A stretch of 37,751 nucleotides of DNA from positions 1-37,751 of the forward strand of contig CAJWFB010000012.1 of the NCBI GenBank assembly GCA_913031645.1. Direction: 5' to 3'. Shown here piece after piece: positions 32,087 through 37,751 of this stretch (positions within the stretch are counted from its first letter, which is position 1; each line of letters starts with the position of its first letter). Source of the stretch: an uncultured Cellvibrionales bacterium (GTDB lineage: Bacteria > Pseudomonadota > Gammaproteobacteria > Pseudomonadales > Porticoccaceae). The position numbers and the translations under genes are program-made. The notes beneath the pieces were generated by a model. It saw nothing but the letters and a program-made list of their open reading frames with translations, searched no databases and was not told the origin of the DNA.

Positions 32087-33631
32087 ATGAACGTTAAACG
32101 AAAGCCACTGGTACTTGTGATTCTGGATGGATGCGGTCATAGCGACGACACACAATATAATGCAGTGGCTAATGCAGAAAAGCCCGTCTGGAAAAACCTT
32201 TGGAAAGACGGACATCCTAGCAGCTTTATTGGAACCTCTGGCCTAGCCGTGGGCTTGCCTGACGGCCAGATGGGAAACTCAGAAGTCGGTCATATGACAA
32301 TCGGCGCCGGTAGAGTCATCTATCAAAACTTTACGCGCATAAACAAAGCTTTAGACGATGGCGACTTTGACAGTAACCCAGCGTATTGCAATGCCATTGA
32401 CGAGACAGTGACAAATAATAAGGCAGTTCATATATTTGGTCTTCTCTCCAACGGAGGAGTACATGGCCATGAAGATCATATTAATGCCATGATTGAATTA
32501 GCCGCCAAACGCGGCTCTCAACGGGTTTATTTGCATGCGTTTTTGGATGGTCGAGACTGCCCACCCCGCAGTGCAAAGGCGTCTCTAGAAAACACTCATC
32601 AGCTATGCAAAGCCACTGGCGTTGCAAAAATAGCCTCTGTGATTGGTCGGTTTTATGCCATGGATCGCGATAATCGCTGGGAACGAACCCGCCAAGCCTA
32701 TCGTTTGATTACTGAAGGTGTCGCCGATTATTGCGCTAAGAGCGCTATGGCTGCGCTTGAGGCTGCTTACGCACGCGATGAAAATGACGAGTTTGTCAGC
32801 GCCACCTGTATCTGTGAAGATGATGCCACGCCAACAATGCTGGCCGATGGCGACGCCGTAATATTTATGAACTTTCGTCCAGATCGAGCACGCCAGATTA
32901 GCCACGCCATTGTCGACACTGACTTTATAGGATTCGAGCGCCCCGTGGTGCGCACACCCAGTCATTTTGTAATGACCACAGAATATGAAGCCAACTTAGA
33001 CTGTCCCTGCGCGTTTCCGCCAATCCCTATTATCAATTCCCTCGGAGAGTTCTTATCCGTGCAAAACAAGCGCCAGCTACGTATTGCGGAAACTGAAAAA
33101 TACGCGCATGTAACGTTCTTTTTGAGCGGTGGTCGCGAAGCAAACTATGAGGGAGAGGAGCGCATGCTACTCCCTTCACCCAAGGTTGCAACCTATGATC
33201 TACAACCTGAAATGAGTGCGCCACAGGTCACTAAAAAATTAATAGAAGCCATCGAGTCTGGGGGGTTTGACGCTATTATTTGTAACTATGCCAATTGCGA
33301 TATGGTGGGTCACACCGGTGACTATAACGCTGCCATGCAGTCTGTTAATGCCGTTGATGAGTGCCTGCAACAGGTACTCGCCAGTTTAGCCAAGGCCGGT
33401 GGCGAAGCTCTTATCACCGCAGATCATGGTAATGTTGAGACAATGTTTGATAGAGCGGCAAATCAACCACACACCCAACATACGACCTTGCCCGTGCCGC
33501 TGGTTTACGTGGGTGATCGAACACTGACACTGGCCAGTGGAGGTTCGCTGGCAGATATAGCACCTACTATGCTAGCCTTAATGGACTTACCCAAGCCGAC
33601 CGAAATGTCTGGCACCTCGCTCATCGAGTGA
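32087..33631 (+). CDS. gpmI: 2,3-bisphosphoglycerate-independent phosphoglycerate mutase
   Basis: This 514-residue, Mn-dependent mutase interconverts 3- and 2-phosphoglycerate. The first metal site is VILDGCGHS (Asp14), where most relatives have DGWG or DGWGH. The phosphoserine nucleophile is Ser65 in PDGQMGNSEVGHM. Other motifs are GLLSNGGVHGHEDHI, HAFLDGRDCPPRSA, FMNFRPDRARQISHA, and the late NYANCDMVGHTGDYNAAM and ITADHGNVETM metal clusters. It is cytosolic and glycolytic. It overlaps or abuts envC, as in E. coli gpmM-envC. The 122-bp gap before it is AT-rich. Confidence 0.96.
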   Translation: MNVKRKPLVLVILDGCGHSDDTQYNAVANAEKPVWKNLWKDGHPSSFIGTSGLAVGLPDGQMGNSEVGHMTIGAGRVIYQNFTRINKALDDGDFDSNPAYCNAIDETVTNNKAVHIFGLLSNGGVHGHEDHINAMIELAAKRGSQRVYLHAFLDGRDCPPRSAKASLENTHQLCKATGVAKIASVIGRFYAMDRDNRWERTRQAYRLITEGVADYCAKSAMAALEAAYARDENDEFVSATCICEDDATPTMLADGDAVIFMNFRPDRARQISHAIVDTDFIGFERPVVRTPSHFVMTTEYEANLDCPCAFPPIPIINSLGEFLSVQNKRQLRIAETEKYAHVTFFLSGGREANYEGEERMLLPSPKVATYDLQPEMSAPQVTKKLIEAIESGGFDAIICNYANCDMVGHTGDYNAAMQSVNAVDECLQQVLASLAKAGGEALITADHGNVETMFDRAANQPHTQHTTLPVPLVYVGDRTLTLASGGSLADIAPTMLALMDLPKPTEMSGTSLIE

Positions 33632-33633
33632 TC

Positions 33634-34827
33634 ATGACCGTCGCCAAGCCCTTGCCAAAATATCTTCATAATGGGCCCAAGGTGGCGGCACTGCATAAGG
33701 TTGTGCTTTGTGTCAGCCTAACAGTGTTGCTCTTGCTCCCGCCCAATGTAAGTGCTGCAGATCAAAAGCAATTAGAGCTGGAGCGTCTGCAATTAACAAT
33801 TACTGAATTACAAAAAAACCTAACGACACAAAGTGAACAACAAGCTAATTTGGAGGCTGATCTAAAACGAGTTGAAACCGAAGCCGGCCAGATTAATGCC
33901 AGTATTCGAGAGTTTACCAACAATATTAAGATTGCCGAAAAACAATTAGTCACTAAACAAAAACAAAAAAGCAGTTTGCAAAAGAATATTGATGCGCAGA
34001 GTGGCGCCATTATTGAACAACTGCGCTCGGCACAAAAAATTGGAGACCAAGAGCCAATAAAGCTGCTGCTCAATCAAGAAGACCCGCAAAAAATTGCACG
34101 TATGTTTAAGTATTATGACTACTTTCTTGAGGCGAGAAGCACAAAAATCGATGAGTATTTAGTCAACGTTACTGCGCTGACTGACATCATCCAGTCCATC
34201 AACAGTAATAAACTAGACCTTATTGCGGCAAAAGATGCACTCTTTGCCAATCAGCAGAATCTGAAGACGAGCATTACTCAACGTGAAAATACATTAGAAA
34301 AACTTCGCCTCGCGGTAGCTGATGACCAGCAAAAGCTCTCCAAACTGCAGCGCCAGCGTCGTGAGCTAGAAGCATTGCTCAATGCCGTCGAAGCAGCCGT
34401 AGCAGACTTAGTTTTGCCCACCAACGCTCTGCCATTCACATCGCGAAAAGGCCAACTACAATGGCCTACCAAAGGCAAGTTAGCTCAGAAATTTGGTGCA
34501 CGACGCAGTGGCCCAGTTCGCTGGCAAGGCTGGCTAATCAACGTAAAAGCAGGTGCAGCCGTGCAATCAGTGCACCAGGGGCGCGTCGTTTTTTCTAACT
34601 ATCTTCGAGGCTTTGGGTTAATGTTAATCATCGATCATGGTGATGGCTATATGACCTTGTATGGGCATAATCAAGAACTACTAAAAGATACTGGCGACTG
34701 GGTTCGAACCAACGAAACGGTTGCCAGGACCGGGAATACTGGCGGACTATCGACGCCAGCGTTATATTTTGAAATTCGTAGCCAAGGACAACCCACTAAC
34801 CCAAAAATGTGGCTGCAAAAGTCCTAG
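33634..34827 (+). CDS. envC: EnvC-type murein hydrolase activator
   Basis: This 397-residue periplasmic protein starts at ATG 33634, two bases after the gpmI stop; a GTG at 33628 is also possible. An N-terminal hydrophobic signal (VVLCVSLTVLLLLPPNVSAA) is followed by a long coiled coil (about 45-255) and a LytM/M23 domain. The LytM domain is degenerate as in EnvC: the HxxxD pair is replaced in GWLINVKAGAAV, and the terminal motif is LYFEIR instead of an HxH pattern. Such proteins do not cut murein but switch on amidases AmiA and AmiB at the septum through FtsEX. It is followed by ctpA at 40 bp. Confidence 0.92.
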   Translation: MTVAKPLPKYLHNGPKVAALHKVVLCVSLTVLLLLPPNVSAADQKQLELERLQLTITELQKNLTTQSEQQANLEADLKRVETEAGQINASIREFTNNIKIAEKQLVTKQKQKSSLQKNIDAQSGAIIEQLRSAQKIGDQEPIKLLLNQEDPQKIARMFKYYDYFLEARSTKIDEYLVNVTALTDIIQSINSNKLDLIAAKDALFANQQNLKTSITQRENTLEKLRLAVADDQQKLSKLQRQRRELEALLNAVEAAVADLVLPTNALPFTSRKGQLQWPTKGKLAQKFGARRSGPVRWQGWLINVKAGAAVQSVHQGRVVFSNYLRGFGLMLIIDHGDGYMTLYGHNQELLKDTGDWVRTNETVARTGNTGGLSTPALYFEIRSQGQPTNPKMWLQKS

Positions 34828-34867
34828 CGATATACTATAAACAACAGCCATTATAAGGAAAGACACC

Positions 34868-36184
34868 ATGCTGCGAAGACTGATTTTGACGATATTATTG
34901 TTGTTGCCATTGTGCTCACAATCACAGACGCTCTTGGTAACCGCCGATGACGGCGCAGCCAAGGATTCGGAAACCCGATTACCACTCAAAGAGCTACGCA
35001 CATTTACTCAAGTATTTGAACAGATTCGTCTCGGTTATGTAGAAGAGGTCACCGATACGGAATTGCTTGAAAATGCAATTGCTGGCTTGCTCACAGGGCT
35101 AGATCCCCATTCAACCTATTTAAAAGCTGATGACTATGGCGACCTACAAGAAAACGCAACTGGTGAGTATGGTGGCTTGGGGATGGAAGTGGCCGGAGAT
35201 GGCGGCTTAATAAGAGTGATCTCACCGATTGATGACACCCCTGCCGATAAAGCGGGCATTGAAGCAGGTGATTTAATTATTGAAATGGACGGCTCACCAA
35301 TCCGTGGTATGGGCTTGCAGAAAGCCATCGACAAACTGCGCGGTGAAAAGGGTACCAACATTGAACTGACTGTTTATCGTGAGAGTGAAGACGGGCCGCT
35401 CACCTTTGATATTACTCGCGATATTATCCAAATCAGTGCAGTACGCAGCCGCCTCTTAGAACCTAACTATGGTTATGTGCGGATTGCTCAGTTTCAAGTT
35501 AGTTCAGGAGAAGACTTTATTGCCGAAATCAGTCACTTACAGGCCAGTAATGATGCCCCTCTAAACGGCTTAATCATAGATTTACGCAATAATCCTGGTG
35601 GCCTTGTTCCCGCGTCTATAACTATTGCTGATGCCTTAGTCGATAGTGGCACGCTGGTCTATACAGAGGGTCGTTTGCCCAGTGCTAATCGACGTTTTGA
35701 AGCTGATTCAGGGGATATTCTCAATGGTGTTCCGGTTGTTGTGCTGATCAATGGCGGCAGCGCATCGGCATCAGAAATTGTTGCTGGCGCACTGCAGGAC
35801 AATCATCGCGCCGCTATTGTGGGTACACAAAGTTTTGGCAAAGGGTCTGTGCAAACAGTCATGCCTCTGGGCGATGGGCGAGCAGTAAAGCTCACTACTG
35901 CCCGTTATTTCACCCCCAGCGGCCGCTCTATACAAGCCGAGGGAATCGTTCCTGATATCACCATTGAACGCGCTGAAATTCGTCCCTACACAACCCCAGA
36001 CAGAGTGAAAGAAGCCGACCTTGATGGCCATTTAGAAGCTGAAGATACCGTCAGCGAAGCATCCGCTTCGGAAGCGGAAACCACCGACAAAACAGAATCA
36101 TTAATTGACGACAATCAACTCTATGAGGCGCTCAACTTACTTAAAGGCTTTCACCTTTTGGGCAATAACGCAGCACAAAAGTAA
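34868..36184 (+). CDS. ctpA: S41 C-terminal processing peptidase
   Basis: This 438-residue periplasmic serine protease begins with the signal peptide MLRRLILTILLLLPLCSQSQ. A PDZ domain (about 95-180, GEYGGLGMEVAGDGGLIRVI, DGSPIRGMGLQKAIDKLRG) precedes the S41 core. The catalytic Ser lies in GGSASASEIVAG (298-303) and the partner Lys is Lys325 in SFGKGSVQT. The tail after about 400 is acidic, low-complexity and rich in Glu, Asp, Thr and Ser. CtpA enzymes degrade or mature envelope proteins, including cell-wall hydrolases, which fits the gene following envC. AAGGA lies just before the ATG. It is convergent with parC. Confidence 0.95.
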   Translation: MLRRLILTILLLLPLCSQSQTLLVTADDGAAKDSETRLPLKELRTFTQVFEQIRLGYVEEVTDTELLENAIAGLLTGLDPHSTYLKADDYGDLQENATGEYGGLGMEVAGDGGLIRVISPIDDTPADKAGIEAGDLIIEMDGSPIRGMGLQKAIDKLRGEKGTNIELTVYRESEDGPLTFDITRDIIQISAVRSRLLEPNYGYVRIAQFQVSSGEDFIAEISHLQASNDAPLNGLIIDLRNNPGGLVPASITIADALVDSGTLVYTEGRLPSANRRFEADSGDILNGVPVVVLINGGSASASEIVAGALQDNHRAAIVGTQSFGKGSVQTVMPLGDGRAVKLTTARYFTPSGRSIQAEGIVPDITIERAEIRPYTTPDRVKEADLDGHLEAEDTVSEASASEAETTDKTESLIDDNQLYEALNLLKGFHLLGNNAAQK

Positions 36185-36210
36185 GAGTCAGTTGTTGTCT
36201 AGATAAATGC

Positions 36211-37751
36211 TTATTTGCCAGTATCCACATCTAGGCGATCCACTTTTTGGAACCCTCTTGGCAACTTATGACCACGTCTGCCACGCTCTCCACGGTAGTG
36301 CTCTAAATCCTTGGGCTTCATGACTAGGTAACGCTTACCCGAGTGAACAACCAATGAATCGTTTTCACTAACCACTGCATAATCAACCACAAACTCTTCT
36401 CGGCTTTGTAACCTCGAGCCCGGAATGTTAATAATTTTATTTCCTTTACCGCGGCTTAACTCAGGAATGTCAGTTATTGGAAACACTAACATGCGACCTT
36501 CATTACTCACTGCCGCAATATGAGAGTCCTGTGGGTTGACCATTTTGGGCTGTAAGATTCTACCGCCCTTGGGAATACTAACGACTGCTTTACCGGCTTT
36601 GTTCTTGGTAAATAGATCGCCAACTTTAGTCACAAATCCGTATCCAGCATCAGTACCCATCAGCACTTTTTGCTCATCCACACCCATAATGACATGAGTG
36701 AACAGTGCACCTGAGGGTAAATTTAAGCGCCCTGTCGCTGGTTCACCCTGACCTCTAGCAGATGGCAGGGTATGACCCGCCAATGAGTAATAGCGACCGG
36801 TAGAGTCCTGTAAGAATACATTTTGGTTGCTGCGCCCAAACGCTGATGACAGAAACTTATCCCCCGATTTATAGCTCAGGGTGGTTGGATCAATCTCATG
36901 CCCTTTGGCCGCTCGAACCCAACCTTTGTCGGATAAAACCACGGTAATGGGTTCAGCCACTAACAGATCTTTTTCGTTAAACGCCTGAGCTTCACCGCGT
37001 TCTTTCAGTGGTGAGCGACGCGCATCACCGTATTCCTTAGCGGTACTTTTTAGCTCGTTTTTAACCAGGGTTTTCAACCGAACGTCTGAACCTAGTAGTA
37101 ATTCTAGTTCCGCTTTTTCGGCTGCTAGCTCATCTTGTTCACCACGGATTTTAAATTCTTCAAGTCGTGCCAACTGGCGTAACTTAGTGTCCAGAATATA
37201 TTCAGTCTGAATGTCTGAAAGACCAAACCGAGCAATCAAAGCCGGCTTGGGTTCGTCTTCAGTGCGGATAATATTAATCACTTCATCAATATTCAAAAAG
37301 GCGATCAACAAACCATCCAAGAGGTGTAGTCGCTTGTCCACCTTTTGCAGTCGGTACTCGAGGCGACGACGCGTTACGTCGATACGAAAGCGCAACCATT
37401 CTTTGAGGATTTGCCGCAAGTTCATCACTGACGGTTTACCATCAATACCAATAATGTTTAGGTTAATACGATAACTGCGCTCTAGGTCTGTAGTGGCAAA
37501 AAGGTGATCCATTAAGCTTTCTAGATCAACCCGATTGGAGCGCGGGGTAATCACCAACCGTGTAGGGTTCTCATGGTCTGACTCATCGCGCAAGTCTTCT
37601 ACCATGGGCAATTTTTTGTTGCGCATTTGCGCGGCAATTTGCTCAAGAATTTTTGATCCTGACGCTTGAAACGGCAGAGCGGTGACAATCACATCGCCAT
37701 CTTCTTTATGCCAAATACCGCGCATCTTGACCGACCCACGGCCCGTCTCAT
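36211..37751 (-). CDS. parC: Topoisomerase IV subunit A (C-terminal part, cut by window edge)
   Basis: About 513 residues of the C-terminal two thirds are visible; the frame stays open to the right edge, so the start and catalytic Tyr lie outside. The first part covers the tower and coiled-coil region ([47 protein letters not shown]). A beta-propeller domain follows (for example [20 protein letters not shown]). The GyrA-box characteristic of gyrase is not seen, and the ending [19 protein letters not shown] fits ParC. With ParE it unlinks daughter chromosomes. Convergent with ctpA, 26 bp away. Confidence 0.93.
   Translation of the reverse strand, partial: ETGRGSVKMRGIWHKEDGDVIVTALPFQASGSKILEQIAAQMRNKKLPMVEDLRDESDHENPTRLVITPRSNRVDLESLMDHLFATTDLERSYRINLNIIGIDGKPSVMNLRQILKEWLRFRIDVTRRRLEYRLQKVDKRLHLLDGLLIAFLNIDEVINIIRTEDEPKPALIARFGLSDIQTEYILDTKLRQLARLEEFKIRGEQDELAAEKAELELLLGSDVRLKTLVKNELKSTAKEYGDARRSPLKERGEAQAFNEKDLLVAEPITVVLSDKGWVRAAKGHEIDPTTLSYKSGDKFLSSAFGRSNQNVFLQDSTGRYYSLAGHTLPSARGQGEPATGRLNLPSGALFTHVIMGVDEQKVLMGTDAGYGFVTKVGDLFTKNKAGKAVVSIPKGGRILQPKMVNPQDSHIAAVSNEGRMLVFPITDIPELSRGKGNKIINIPGSRLQSREEFVVDYAVVSENDSLVVHSGKRYLVMKPKDLEHYRGERGRRGHKLPRGFQKVDRLDVDTGK

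Noticed and set aside
1-37751. Search by eye for tRNA genes, CRISPR arrays, IS ends, prophage or toxin-antitoxin pairs
   Set aside because: No cloverleaf, spaced direct-repeat array, transposase, integrase or toxin-antitoxin pair could be supported.

Overview
The window reads as chromosome of a marine-type gammaproteobacterium. A SAR92/Cellvibrionales-like lineage is my inference from gene content, moderate GC and protein style; it has not been tested by search. It is gene-dense, mostly housekeeping, with no tRNA, rRNA, CRISPR array, insertion sequence or prophage that I can support. The right edge cuts parC.

Layout. 1-4.5 kb: a glutathione S-transferase, an outer-membrane porin, then an acyl-CoA synthetase and a crotonase that resemble the DMSP-demethylation enzymes DmdB and DmdD. 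4.5-4.7 kb: a decayed minus-strand two-component remnant carrying a 39-bp inverted copy of the neighbouring FKBP gene. 4.8-7.7 kb: a SlyD-like FKBP isomerase, then an arsenate-detoxification pair (GAPDH plus ArsJ). 7.8-11.3 kb: an unrecognised small protein, a NYN nuclease with a HutC-like GntR regulator, a GIY-YIG protein with SprT, and the PHP nuclease Rnm. 11.4-12.7 kb: rhodanese-grxC-secB.

12.8-17.4 kb is a nitrogen-control block on the minus strand: ntrC, ntrB and a type II (eukaryote-like) glutamine synthetase. Both glnII and ntrB are preceded by a sigma-54 promoter and by an NtrC site paired with a half-site exactly 30 bp away. The synthetase is type II, not the usual GlnA, although it occupies the classical glnA position. 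Next comes a free-standing copy of the ThiI C-terminal rhodanese domain, where pseudomonads carry full-length thiI, followed by typA.

19.4-30 kb: a membrane GGDEF protein with a destroyed signature motif, tag, pip-dtd, mpl, a pyrophosphate-type phosphofructokinase, a D-2-hydroxyacid dehydrogenase with a DUF1295 membrane protein, and an RND/MMPL exporter. 30-37.7 kb: uup, then gpmI-envC-ctpA (envelope and cell division), and convergent parC.

The most unusual signals are the templated inverted insertion at 4561-4599, the rewired nitrogen-assimilation locus, the ThiI fragment and the degenerate GGDEF protein. I found no wholly new multi-gene system.
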